A stretch of DNA of 36,492 nt from Deltaproteobacteria bacterium (lineage in GTDB: Bacteria; Myxococcota_A; Polyangia; Haliangiales; Haliangiaceae). The notes beneath the pieces were generated by a model, which ran no database searches, was not told the origin of the DNA, and saw nothing but the letters and a program-made list of their open reading frames with translations. Location: NCBI GenBank assembly GCA_005887925.1, contig VBLP01000424.1, positions 1-36,492 on the forward strand. The letters are read 5' to 3'. This document shows positions 15,314-25,377 of the stretch, one piece after another (the stretch's first letter is position 1; every line of letters starts with the position of its first letter). Position numbers and translations under genes: made by a program.

Positions 15314-17434
15314 ATGGCATCGTACGCAAAGGTAGGGCTCGGCGCGATCACCGCGCTGGGCATCGCAGCACTTCCGGCATGTCAGACGTCCGGGTCCGGA
15401 GACGGCGAGTCGCTCGATGCGACGCACCACCTCGGCCAGCTTCGCGCGGCGTTCCGCATCACCCAGGTCCCCGATGGTGGCCTCGTCCCGGTGATCGGCG
15501 ACTCGATCGCTGCCGGCTACGAGCAGCGGGGCGCGGCGCTTCACATGACCAACCCCGCGGCGGCCGAGCTCGACCTCGCGCTGCCGGCGAGCGCCGACGG
15601 AGCACGCCGCTTCACCAGCGCCGGCGTCGCGATCTCCGCGCGCCTGCGCGCCGCGCCCGCCGCCGCCGAGATCGCCGGCGGCTACGTCATCTACCGCGAG
15701 GCGCTCGGCGATCGCACCTCGATCATCGAGCAGGCGCGCCCCGACGGCGTGGAGGACTTCTTCTACTTCCCCGCGCGGCCGGCCTCCGAGGCGCTCGCGT
15801 TCGACGTCGATCTCGAGGCCGGTGTCGGCGGGCTGCGCCTGGTGGCCAACACGCTCGAGATCCTCGACGCCGCTGGCGTCCCGCGGCTGCGCGTCAACCC
15901 GCCGGTCGCGGTCGGTGCCGACGGCGCCGCCATCGCCGCAAAGCTCGCCGTCGCCGGCTGCGCGGTCGACACCGATCCGGCGATCCCCTCGCGGGTGCGT
16001 ACGCCGCCCGGTGCGAGGTCGTGCCAGCTCCATCTGTCATGGACCGGCGTGACCTACCCGGCGCTCGTCGATCCCACCTGGGTCACGACGGGGACCATGG
16101 CGTTCGCGCGGCCGTATCCCGCGTCGAGCACGGTCATCGACGACCATCGCGTCCTGGTGACCGGCGGCTACGACGCCACCACCGGCGCTCACAACAGCGC
16201 CGAGATCTGGGACGCATCGACCGGCGTGTGGACCGTGACCGGCAGCATGACCGATCGGCGCTACGACCACCAGCAGGTGCTGCTCGGCACCGGCAAGGTG
16301 CTGGTCACCGGCGGCCTCAACGCAGTGACGCCGTTCGTCGCGTCGTCCGAGGAGTACGATCCGTCGACCGGCACGTGGAGCCACCGCGCCGTGATGGCGA
16401 ACGCACGCGCGCGCTTCCCGCTCGTCGTGGTCGCCGGCGCGCCGGTCGTCCTCGGTGGCCTCGGCCCGGCCGGCGCGCTCGCCGCGTGCGAGAAGTACGA
16501 CGCGGTCGGGCACACCTGGTCGGCGTTCGCGTCGATGGCCACGCCGCGCGGCGGCGCCGCGGCCGCCAGCAACGGCCCCAACGCGTTCCTCGTGACCGGC
16601 GGCCAGCAAGGCTCGGCCTGGCTCAACAGCACCGAGCTCTACAGCACCGCGGCCGGCGCGTTCTGGCCCGGCGCGCCGATGCTCGGAAAGCGCGCCTACC
16701 ACACCGCGAACCCGGTGACCGGCAACCCGCGCGTCCTGATCACCGGCGGCTCCGACAGCACCGGCTATCTCAAGACCGCCGAGGCCTACTTCGGCAGCTT
16801 CGTGTTCCCGCAGCCCGGCTCGTGGAGCGCGGTCTCCGACATGTCGATGCCGCGCATCGCGCACCAGGCCGTCAACCTCTCTCCCGGCCGGGTGATGGTC
16901 TGCGGCGGCATGCAGACCACCGCCGGTGCCAACACCAAGACCTGCGAGACCTTCGACACCTTCACCTTCGCCTGGTCCGCCGACTGCGACATGACCACGC
17001 CGCGCGACGGCTTCACCATGCTCACCGTCCCGTCGCTCACCAGGGAGCTCGCCGCCGGCGGCCGCACCCTGGCCTCCGCCGAGCTCAGCTGCCACCACGA
17101 CAAGTGCACCAGCGGCATCCCGCTCGTCGGCACGTCCAGCGCCTGCATCTCGTCGATCTGCAGCACCGATCCGTTCTGCTGCACCACCGCCTGGGACGCC
17201 CTCTGCATCCAGGAGGTCCGCACGATCTGCGGTAGCCTCACCTGCCCCGAGTCCGAGGGCAGCTGCCCGCACCCGCTGTGCACGCCCGGCGCGGCGCTCG
17301 CCTCCGGCTGCGACAGCGGCACGGCCGGCTGCGCCGCCTCGATCTGCGCCACCGATCCGTACTGCTGCACCACCGCGTGGGACAGCATCTGCGTCGGCGA
17401 GGTCGCCTCGATCTGCGGCAAGAACTGCAACTGA
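15314..17434 (+). CDS. Kelch-repeat lipoprotein with two C-terminal Cys-rich repeats
   Basis: The 706-residue protein has a lipoprotein signal (LPAC, Cys23) followed by a Gly/Ser linker. Residues about 40-255 form an uncharacterised beta-rich domain seen before Kelch repeats in myxobacterial surface proteins (DFFYFPARP; LHLSWTGVTYPALVDPTW). About 258-590 are Kelch motifs with repeated VLVTGG and EIWDASTGVW, EEYDPSTGTW, EKYDAVGHTW, ELYSTAAGAF, predicting a propeller. The end holds two copies of a Cys-rich unit, IC-x2-DP[FY]CCTTAWD and C[IV]-x-EV-x2-IC. The start at ATG 15314 is set by AGGAG 8 nt upstream; ATG 15296 is in frame but badly placed. A surface lipoprotein, possibly adhesive or enzymatic, is inferred. 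It ends 33 nt before the convergent toxin gene. Confidence 0.85.
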   Translation: MASYAKVGLGAITALGIAALPACQTSGSGDGESLDATHHLGQLRAAFRITQVPDGGLVPVIGDSIAAGYEQRGAALHMTNPAAAELDLALPASADGARRFTSAGVAISARLRAAPAAAEIAGGYVIYREALGDRTSIIEQARPDGVEDFFYFPARPASEALAFDVDLEAGVGGLRLVANTLEILDAAGVPRLRVNPPVAVGADGAAIAAKLAVAGCAVDTDPAIPSRVRTPPGARSCQLHLSWTGVTYPALVDPTWVTTGTMAFARPYPASSTVIDDHRVLVTGGYDATTGAHNSAEIWDASTGVWTVTGSMTDRRYDHQQVLLGTGKVLVTGGLNAVTPFVASSEEYDPSTGTWSHRAVMANARARFPLVVVAGAPVVLGGLGPAGALAACEKYDAVGHTWSAFASMATPRGGAAAASNGPNAFLVTGGQQGSAWLNSTELYSTAAGAFWPGAPMLGKRAYHTANPVTGNPRVLITGGSDSTGYLKTAEAYFGSFVFPQPGSWSAVSDMSMPRIAHQAVNLSPGRVMVCGGMQTTAGANTKTCETFDTFTFAWSADCDMTTPRDGFTMLTVPSLTRELAAGGRTLASAELSCHHDKCTSGIPLVGTSSACISSICSTDPFCCTTAWDALCIQEVRTICGSLTCPESEGSCPHPLCTPGAALASGCDSGTAGCAASICATDPYCCTTAWDSICVGEVASICGKNCN

Positions 17435-17467
17435 GCGCGCGTCTGCGCGTCGATCGCCTGTACTCGG

Positions 17468-17824
17468 TTATCCGCGCATCCCTGGCTCGAGCACCAGGCA
17501 CAGACCCTGCCAGATCTCGGCAAGGCGCTCGCGAGACACCCGCCCGATCTTGGCCGAGAGGCTCGCTCGATCCAGCGTGGCGATCTGCGTGACATTGACG
17601 ACGGAGGCCTTGGGAAGTCCCGCCTCTCCCTTGCGCAGCCGGACGTTACCGGGCTGCGCTTCGTAGCGAAGCTGCGACGTGAGCATCACCACCACCACCG
17701 TATTCAGCCTTGTCCGGTTGAAGCGGTCATGCTGGAGCACCACAGCGGGGTGACGTCCTCCCGGTGAGGAATCGTCCGGCGCAGGCAGGTCGATCCACAC
17801 CACATCGCCCTGCTCGACTACCAC
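17468..17824 (-). CDS. mazF: MazF/PemK-family toxin
   Basis: The 118-residue protein matches the MazF/PemK ribonuclease toxins, which cut mRNA at short sequences. It reads GDVVWIDLPAP near the start, the family core HPAVVLQHDRFNRTRLNTVV and VVMLTSQLRYEAQPGNVRL, then KASVVNVTQIATLDRASLSA and the C-terminal helix ERLAEIWQGLCLVL. The start is GTG 17824; it overlaps the antitoxin stop by 7 nt, and no ATG is available in frame near here. The pair is transcribed from the inverted-repeat promoter region at 18035-18058. The gene converges with the Kelch lipoprotein gene. Family assignment is firm; cleavage specificity cannot be read from the sequence. Confidence 0.9.
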   Translation of the reverse strand: MVVEQGDVVWIDLPAPDDSSPGGRHPAVVLQHDRFNRTRLNTVVVVMLTSQLRYEAQPGNVRLRKGEAGLPKASVVNVTQIATLDRASLSAKIGRVSRERLAEIWQGLCLVLEPGMRG

Positions 17825-18021
17825 CGACTGCCCTTGGCGACCTTTGCCAGCACCTTGGCATCGACCCGGCGACTGATCTCTCGGTCGCTGCGAGCGCGCG
17901 CGAGGAGCACGAGCATCTGGGTGATGAACCGGCTGCGGTTCTCGCCGCGCTGCGCAGCGGCAGCATCCACCTGGGCGAGCACATCCTCGGGGACAGAGAT
18001 GGCGATTTTCCTGACCGGCAC
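17818..18021 (-). CDS. Ribbon-helix-helix antitoxin
   Basis: The 67-residue protein reads RKIAISVPEDVLAQVDAAAA and then RGENRSRFITQMLVLLARAR, a ribbon-helix-helix DNA-binding fold like the MazE and CopG antitoxins, followed by a flexible, basic C-terminal tail (DAKVLAKVAKGSRW) that would block the toxin. The start is GTG 18021 with GGAG 5 nt upstream (18027-18030); no in-frame ATG fits. It overlaps the toxin gene by 7 nt, so the two are translated together. The antitoxin should bind the inverted repeat 14 nt upstream and repress the operon, as RHH antitoxins usually do. The type (MazE versus other RHH) is not certain. Confidence 0.85.
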   Translation of the reverse strand: MPVRKIAISVPEDVLAQVDAAAAQRGENRSRFITQMLVLLARARSDREISRRVDAKVLAKVAKGSRW

Positions 18022-18034
18022 GTTGGCTCCGAGC

Positions 18035-18058
18035 TGGTATTCCAGGAGCAGAATACCA
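18035..18058 (-). promoter_or_regulatory. Inverted-repeat operator of the toxin-antitoxin operon
   Basis: TGGTATTC-N8-GAATACCA is a perfect inverted repeat with 8-bp arms, centred about 26 nt before the antitoxin start. On the minus strand it includes TGGTATTCT, an extended -10-like element. The layout is that of an autoregulated RHH antitoxin promoter: the antitoxin dimer would cover the -10 box. Confidence 0.65.
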
Positions 18059-18100
18059 CATGTTAGACGGCCGACCTCGTGCCTGTCTGCTTCCTTGCCC

Positions 18101-19411
18101 TCACGTGGCGTCTGACTCTTCCGGCTCGTCTTCCCAGCCGGCGTATTCGGTCTTCCAGTCGTAATCGGGGTCGGGGGGCTCGGGCGGCGGGCGCTCGGCC
18201 TCGGGGACGTTCCTGAGGTTGATGCGGACGCGATACCACGCCGTTGCCCGGCCGCGGTTGGTGTCGACGAGCACGTGCTCGGGAGCGAGGTACGGGACGA
18301 TGCCGGGGTGCCTCGCCTTCCAGCGCTCGAGGCCGGCCAGCGCGTCGGCCTTGTGCTTGGCCTGGGCGATCGTGATGACCGGCAGCTTCTCGCGCGGCGG
18401 CCGGGCGGCCCCGCGAGCGCGCGAGGGCTGGACGCGCGGCGCCTCGCCGGCGACCTTCTCGAAGTGCGGTGGCCAGGGCGCGTCGGCCTGGCCCTCGGCC
18501 TTCTGGCGCGCGGCGAGCTCGAGCAGCGACTCGATCGAGCCCGGGGCGTCATCGATGCGCGCGTGGGCATCGCCGCGCGCGGCGAACAGCGCCGGCACCG
18601 TGCGCAGCGTGTAGTCGTGCGGATCGCTCGCGAGCAGGTCGTCCCACGACAGCGGCATCGAGACCCGGGCATCGGGCGTCGGCCGCACCGAGTACGCGCT
18701 CGCCGTCGTGCGGTCGCGCGCGTTCTGGTTGTAATCGAGGAACACGCCGTGGCGCTCCTCCTTCCACCACTTCGCGGTCGCGATGCCCGGTGCCCGGCGC
18801 TCGACCTCGCGCGCGAACGCGAGCGCGGCGCGCCGGACCTCGGCGAACGGCCAGGCGGGCCGGATCCGGACCCAGATGTGCACGCCGCGCGAGCCCGAGG
18901 TCTTGGGCCAGCCGACCAGCCCGTGGTCGTCGAGCACCGACCGCGCGACCCCGGCGACCTCGAGGATCTGGCGCCACACCACGCCGGGCACCGGGTCGAG
19001 GTCGATGCGGAGCTCGTCGGGGCGGTCCATGTCCTCGCTGCGCACCGCATGCGGATTGAGGTCGATGCAGCCGAGGTTGACCACGTAGACCAGCTGCGCG
19101 GTGTTGTTGACCACGACCTCATCTGCGTGGCGGCCCGACGGGAACGTGAAGGTCGCGACCTCGACCCACTCCGGCCGCCTGGTCGGCGCGCGCTTCTGGT
19201 AGAACGGCTCGCCCTCGGCGCCGTCGACGAACCGCTTCATGATCTGCGGCCGCCGCGCCACGCCGCGCAGCACGCCGTCGGCGACGGCGAGGTAGTACTG
19301 CACCAGCTCGAGCTTGGTGATCCCGGCCCGGGGGAAGTAGATCTTGCCGGGGTTCGACACCGCGACGTCGTGTCCCGCCAGCGACAGGGTCTCCTGCTTG
19401 GCCTTTGCCAC
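18101..19411 (-). CDS. LigD-type polymerase domain protein (NHEJ primase-polymerase)
   Basis: The 436-residue protein belongs to the archaeo-eukaryotic primase superfamily polymerases of NHEJ, which fill DNA ends. The polymerase domain (about 1-290) begins VAVSNPGKIYFPRAGITKLE and carries the catalytic aspartates in RIDLDPVPGV, SGSRGVHIWVRIRP and FLDYNQNARDRTTASAYSVR. No ligase or nuclease domain is attached. The last 130 residues form an extension with KLPVITIAQAKHKADALAGL and WYRVRINLRNVPEAERPPPE, a conserved tail seen in stand-alone polymerase-domain proteins of Actinobacteria and Myxococcota as I recall. The start is GTG 19411 with AAGGA 7 nt upstream. The partner ligase is probably LigC at 14025; no Ku gene is in the window. 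Confidence 0.9.
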   Translation of the reverse strand: MAKAKQETLSLAGHDVAVSNPGKIYFPRAGITKLELVQYYLAVADGVLRGVARRPQIMKRFVDGAEGEPFYQKRAPTRRPEWVEVATFTFPSGRHADEVVVNNTAQLVYVVNLGCIDLNPHAVRSEDMDRPDELRIDLDPVPGVVWRQILEVAGVARSVLDDHGLVGWPKTSGSRGVHIWVRIRPAWPFAEVRRAALAFAREVERRAPGIATAKWWKEERHGVFLDYNQNARDRTTASAYSVRPTPDARVSMPLSWDDLLASDPHDYTLRTVPALFAARGDAHARIDDAPGSIESLLELAARQKAEGQADAPWPPHFEKVAGEAPRVQPSRARGAARPPREKLPVITIAQAKHKADALAGLERWKARHPGIVPYLAPEHVLVDTNRGRATAWYRVRINLRNVPEAERPPPEPPDPDYDWKTEYAGWEDEPEESDAT

Positions 19412-19446
19412 GCGGCGATCCTTGCACGAACCGCGAGCCGCCGCGC

Positions 19447-20508
19447 TCAGCGGCCGTCCCGCACCGCGCGGTCCTCGGCCTTCTGCGCCGTCTTGTCGTC
19501 GGCTTTCTGGGCCGCCCGGTCCTCGGCCTTCTGCGCCGCCTGGTGCTCGGTCTCCGCCTTGAATTCGGATTCATGGGCGAGCATCGCCGCCGCCGGGCTG
19601 GTCTCGCGCCGGACATCGGCGAGCACGTCGTTGATCTCGGCGCCGAACAGGATCGCGATGTTCGACAGCCACAGCCAGGTCAGGAAGATGATGCCGCCCC
19701 CGAGCGCGCCGTACGTCGCCTCGTAGCTGTTGAAGTGGCCGAGGTAGAGCCTGAAGCCGTAGCTGATCCCCAGCCAGAGCAGCACGCCGACGATCGCGCC
19801 GGGCGTGAAGATGCGGAACGGCGCGTTGGTGTCCGGCAGGAACTTGTAGAGGACCGCCCACACCACCATGACGAGGAGACCGGCCCCCGCCCACCGACCG
19901 ATGCCCCACGCGGTGTCGAACATGCTGCCCAGGCCGAAGCGGTCGGCGAGCCAGTGACCGGCGACCGGGCCGGCGACGAGCAGGCCGAGCGCCAGCACGA
20001 CGACGATCGCCACCCCGAACGTGACCGCGATGGCGATCACCTGGCGTCGCCACCACGGCCGGGTCTCCTGCTTGTTGAACATCGCGTTGAGCGCGCCCAT
20101 CAGCGAGCTGGCGCCGCGCGAGGCGCCCCACAGCGCGAGCGCCGCGCTGCCGATCGCGAAGCCGGTGTGCGCCGCCTTCATCAGCGAGACCACCTGCGTG
20201 GTCACGACCTCGGCGGTCGCGGGCGGCATCGCCTCGGTCGCCATCGCCAGCCCCTGCAGCACCACGTCATCGGGGAGCACCAGCAGCGCCAGCGTCACCA
20301 CGAACACCAGCATCGGGAACAGCGCGAGGATCGCGTAGTACGCCATCATCGCCCCGACATCGGTGATGTTGTCGTTGACCAGCTCGCGGGCGAGCCCGAC
20401 CACGAAGCGCTTCACCTTGTTGCCGGCGTGCGGCCTGCCCTCGGTTGCGCGAGGGCGCCCGCCCAGGGACTCGGTGATCGGCTGCTTTTCCACGGCGCTG
20501 CTGGCCAC
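19447..20508 (-). CDS. YihY/BrkB-family inner-membrane protein
   Basis: The 353-residue protein matches the YihY/virulence-factor-BrkB family: six membrane helices (from about 55 to 280), with the family landmarks ITDVGAMMAYYAILALFPML near the start and ALGGGIIFLTWLWLSNIAIL at the end of the membrane part. The C-terminal 70 residues are hydrophilic, with repeated AQKAEDR/AQKADDK units, probably a coiled coil in the cytoplasm. Members are called tRNA-processing RNase BN in old databases, but this was an error; their function is not settled. The start is GTG 20508; a second GTG 15 nt on is possible. The gene follows the tRNA-Arg gene on the same strand and may be read from that promoter. Confidence 0.88.
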   Translation of the reverse strand: MASSAVEKQPITESLGGRPRATEGRPHAGNKVKRFVVGLARELVNDNITDVGAMMAYYAILALFPMLVFVVTLALLVLPDDVVLQGLAMATEAMPPATAEVVTTQVVSLMKAAHTGFAIGSAALALWGASRGASSLMGALNAMFNKQETRPWWRRQVIAIAVTFGVAIVVVLALGLLVAGPVAGHWLADRFGLGSMFDTAWGIGRWAGAGLLVMVVWAVLYKFLPDTNAPFRIFTPGAIVGVLLWLGISYGFRLYLGHFNSYEATYGALGGGIIFLTWLWLSNIAILFGAEINDVLADVRRETSPAAAMLAHESEFKAETEHQAAQKAEDRAAQKADDKTAQKAEDRAVRDGR

Positions 20509-20537
20509 GCACAGATCGAGAGCAGCGAGTATGCCAG

Positions 20538-20610
20538 CGCGCCCAGCAGGAATCGAACCTGCGACCTACCGCTTAGAAGGCGGTCGTTCTATCCGTTGAA
20601 CTATGGGCGC
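20538..20610 (-). tRNA. tRNA-Arg (anticodon TCT)
   Basis: On the minus strand a 73-nt cloverleaf is seen: acceptor GCGCCCA/TGGGCGC with discriminator G, D stem GTTC/GAAC, anticodon stem ACCGC/GCGGT with loop CTTCTAA (anticodon TCT), a 5-nt variable loop, and T stem GCAGG/CCTGC with loop TTCGATT. All stems pair fully. CCA is not encoded. TCT reads AGA and AGG codons, which are rare in this high-GC DNA. Confidence 0.97.
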
Positions 20611-20731
20611 GAACCGCTCGGCGACGGAGGTCTCACTTTGACCCAGGTCGGCCGATCTCTCAAGCCGGTCGCGGACCGCCAGTGTGTCCGCGTCCTTGCG
20701 CGTGCGCGGAGCGATGGTGGCGCCGGCCGCG

Positions 20732-20740
20732 TGCTAGCTT
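20732..20740 (+). promoter_or_regulatory. Extended -10 promoter, probably leaderless
   Basis: TGCTAGCTT with -10 hexamer TAGCTT, first base 14 nt before ATG 20749, is the same layout as at 1463-1471. No Shine-Dalgarno is present before the ATG. Confidence 0.45.
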
Positions 20741-20748
20741 CGTGGGGC

Positions 20749-21477
20749 ATGCGCACCGCGCGGCTCCGCGTCCCGGCCGAGATCCTCGGAGCGGTCGCGA
20801 TCTGCGTGCTCGCAGGGCTCGGGGCGCTCGCGTGCGGCAACAGCGAGCGCGAGGGAGCGGAGGCGGCGCGGCAGAAGGCCGAGGCCGAGGCGAAGGCCAA
20901 GGCCGCCGCCGCCCCGGCCACGCGGATGGCGACGCCGGTGCCCGGCCAGGCCCACGTGCCGTGCGCCCAGCTGATCGATCCTGCGGTGTTCCAGACCGCG
21001 CTGGGCGAGAAGCAGCCGCTCGGGGTCAAGGACGTGACCAGGAGCGAGCCGGACGCGGCGGCCTCGTGCTCGCTCTTGCGCGGCGGCAAGCGCCCGACCG
21101 AGGCCGAGCAGAAGGCGCTGCTCAAGAAGGAAGGCAAGCTCGGCGTGCTGCCCGGCGACGAGCTGTGCAACATCACCGCGTACTGCTCGACGATCGAGGA
21201 TGCCGAGCGGTTCAAGGCCAGGTGCAAGCTCGGCAAGGATCAGGACGACGAGTCGCTGGGTAGCTATGCCTGCGTGCGCATCGTCGCGGTCGGCGCGGCC
21301 GACGTGAAGGTGTTCCGGCTGCTCGATGACGACACGCGCTGCATCCTCAGGATCCGCGGCGGGCCGAGCAACACCGACAACGAGATGATCCAGAGCTGCG
21401 CCAAGACCGCGCGCGACTCGATCGGCCCGGCGCAGATCAAGGTCGAGGCGGCCCCGCCCGCGGGCTCGGCGAGCTGA
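20749..21477 (+). CDS. Putative lipoprotein of unknown function
   Basis: The 242-residue protein has an N-terminal hydrophobic segment (about 9-28) ending LGALAC (Cys29; the lipobox is imperfect), then an Ala/Lys/Glu-rich helical stretch (31-60) and a globular part with six Cys (PCAQLIDPAVFQTALGE, ASCSLLRGG, ELCNITAYCST, RCKLGK, ACVRIV, RCILRIRGG). The Cys spacing suggests several disulfides, fitting a periplasmic or outer-membrane location. I recognise no family. ATG 20749 follows a -10 box at 14 nt; the in-frame upstream codon at 19405 and others would run through the tRNA and are not real. It ends 2 nt from the stop of the convergent gene; both stops lie in the palindrome TGACGTCA. Confidence 0.8.
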   Translation: MRTARLRVPAEILGAVAICVLAGLGALACGNSEREGAEAARQKAEAEAKAKAAAAPATRMATPVPGQAHVPCAQLIDPAVFQTALGEKQPLGVKDVTRSEPDAAASCSLLRGGKRPTEAEQKALLKKEGKLGVLPGDELCNITAYCSTIEDAERFKARCKLGKDQDDESLGSYACVRIVAVGAADVKVFRLLDDDTRCILRIRGGPSNTDNEMIQSCAKTARDSIGPAQIKVEAAPPAGSAS

Positions 21478-21479
21478 CG

Positions 21480-21821
21480 TCAGGTCTTGGAGATCGTCAG
21501 GCCGGTGATGCAGCGGAACGGCTTGCCCTTGTAGTCGGTCATGACGTACTCGAGCGTGACCTGGTACTCGGAGCGAAACGCCGCGAACAGGAGCTGCACG
21601 CTCGTGTCCGACAGCTCGCGGCCCTTGCACTGCAGGCCGCCCCAGCGGTAGTTCCACTGCGCCTTGTCGTGGTCGAGCCAGACCGCGCCGTGAAACAGCT
21701 TGTAGCTGGCGTCGCCCGGCTCGAGCACCATGAGCTGGGCGATCGACGACGTCGCCGTGGTATCGGCACGGGCGGAGAGCGGGAGACCGGACAGCGCGCA
21801 GACCAGCAGGAGACGCCGCAT
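21480..21821 (-). CDS. Small exported protein of unknown function
   Basis: The 113-residue protein has a signal peptide (about 1-18, ending ARA-DT) and a compact body with LMVLEPGDASYKLFHGAVW, WNYRWGGLQCKGRELSD and EYQVTLEYVMTDYKGKPFRC, containing two Cys. I know no family for it. ATG 21821 is chosen because the signal peptide starts there; the in-frame codon at 21863 adds 14 charged residues in front. No good Shine-Dalgarno is seen. It is convergent with the lipoprotein gene at 20749 and lies 55 nt after the stop of the metallopeptidase-like gene on the same strand, so the two could be cotranscribed. Confidence 0.65.
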   Translation of the reverse strand: MRRLLLVCALSGLPLSARADTTATSSIAQLMVLEPGDASYKLFHGAVWLDHDKAQWNYRWGGLQCKGRELSDTSVQLLFAAFRSEYQVTLEYVMTDYKGKPFRCITGLTISKT

Positions 21822-21876
21822 CACGATATGGTTGTCCCTGTCGGATCGCGGCGCAAGTCGCAACGGCGGATCCCGA

Positions 21877-23371
21877 TCAGCGCCGGCGCCGCCGCACCAG
21901 GCCGAGCGCGACCGCGGCCAGGCCGAGGTTCACCCACCACGTGGTACTGCCGCCCTCCACGCTGCAGCAGCCGCCGCCCACGCTGTCGAAGAAGCACACC
22001 CCGGAGCCGGGACCAGCGCCGTTGGCCTGACACGTCAGCCCCTTGGGGCAGGCGTCGGCGACGCCCAGGCTGCACGGCTGCGTACAGATCTGCTCGTCCT
22101 TGGTGCCGGTGCACAGCCCCGACTTGCAGAACTGCGCGTACGAGCAGCTCGCGCCGATCTCGCCGGACGGCGGATCCCAGAAGCACTTGCCGGACTCGCA
22201 CTTCTGGCCCTTGGCGCAGGCGCTCGCGCTGGTGCATGCCGCGCCCTTGGTCAACGTGACGATGGCGGACTCGGTCTTGACCCCGAGATCGTCGTACGCG
22301 ATCGCCTGGACGTCGACGATGCTGTCCGGGAGGTCGGGCGGGACGTGGAGGGCGTAGCTGTCCGGGTTGAGCTGGCCGCGCGTGCCGAACGCGGTGCACG
22401 GCTCGTCGGACCACTTGTAGGCGTTGAAGTACAGCTCGACGTGCGCCACGCCGCGCTGCGCCCCGGCCTGCGCGCTGATGACCGATCGGGTTGCCCGCGC
22501 CGAACACCCCGAGGATCTTGAGGTGCGAGTTCTGCGTCGCGCCGCACTTGCACGGCCGCGTGGTGTTCTCGCCGCAGTCGGCGTCGGCGTTGCGGAAGAA
22601 CTTCTGGCCGCCGCAGTCGACCCGGTAGGTCATCGGGTCGTTGCACGCCGAGTGGCCGTTCGACGCGAAGGCGGTGAGGAACGAGTACTCGTGATCGAGG
22701 CCGTAGGCGTGCGCGCTCTCCTGCGCGGCGGTCCAGCAGATGTTCAGGATGTTCGCCGTGATGTCGGCGGTCTTGGCGTGGTGGTTGGCGAACGAGAACG
22801 AGATCACGTTGTCGATCGCGCGGCAGTCGCTGGCGAGCGGCGCGACGCCGAGGATGTCGGGCGACAGCCCGATATCGCCGGGCTGACCGGCGATGACCGC
22901 CATGTGATAGAACAGGCCGGAGGTCGGCTTGACGTCGGTGACCGTGACCGCGTACGGCGAGTAGACCTCCCGCATGCACGTGGCGAGCATGTTCCACTCG
23001 GCGTCGGCGGCGGCGCCGGTCAGGCCCGCGCTGCTGGCGAACTCGCTGACCGTCGACTCGGCCTTCGTCGGGATCGACGACGTGTTGGTCTGGGCGTTGT
23101 TGGCGCCGCCGTGGATCGCGCAGCCGCCCCGGCAGCGCTCGAGGTAGAGCGTCTGCGAGACCAGCGCGTTGGGGTTCGCGTACCAGTCGATCGGCGTGTC
23201 GACGGCGACGCGGCGGCCCGGCAGCCCGGTGACCGTGGTGGATCCGGGGGCCGACGGCGGCGCGCTGGTCGAGGGCTCGGCGGCCGCCACCGCGCACCCG
23301 GTCAGCAGCGCGGCAGCGAGGCTCAGGAGCGAGCAGGCCGGGTGTACCGCGCGGACGAGACGCCGGTTCAT
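21877..23371 (-). pseudogene. Metallopeptidase-like lipoprotein with MYXO-CTERM tail, frameshifted
   Basis: Two frames join to a protein of about 497 residues. The first (23371 to about 22484) has a lipoprotein signal (LTGC, Cys26) and a metzincin-like core, AAQESAHAYGLDHEYSF, where the usual first His of HExxHxxGxxH is Gln217, followed by ACNDPMTY. The second (about 22482-21877) continues VISAQAGAQRGVAHVELYFN, then Cys-rich repeats (KGQKCESGKC, FCKSGLCTG, CPKGLTC) and ends GGGCCSVEGG, a membrane helix and RRRRR, a MYXO-CTERM-type tail. The frame changes by one extra base in the CC at 22482-22483 (plus-strand numbering); the lesion is single. ATG 23371 follows a TATAGC -10 box at 13 nt. The core may be an inactive or altered peptidase. 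Confidence 0.75.
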
Positions 23372-23425
23372 TCCCACCGCTATACTACGCAGCCACCACA
23401 GCGTCAGCGGGATCCGTCACGGTTA

Positions 23426-25258
<1,833 letters not shown>

Positions 25259-25377
25259 ATCGTCCTGGGGACGGTTGTGCCCACCCCGGCCTTGCGTGTA
25301 GGCCCGATCATTGGTAGCAATCCCGCGCCCTTATCCGGGCGCTTTCGGGGCGCTTCAGGGCTTATGGGAGACGCTTC

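Noticed and set aside
18275-19726. 483-codon plus-strand frame opposite the polymerase domain gene.
   Set aside because: Antisense shadow; the minus-strand product has clear primase-polymerase motifs.
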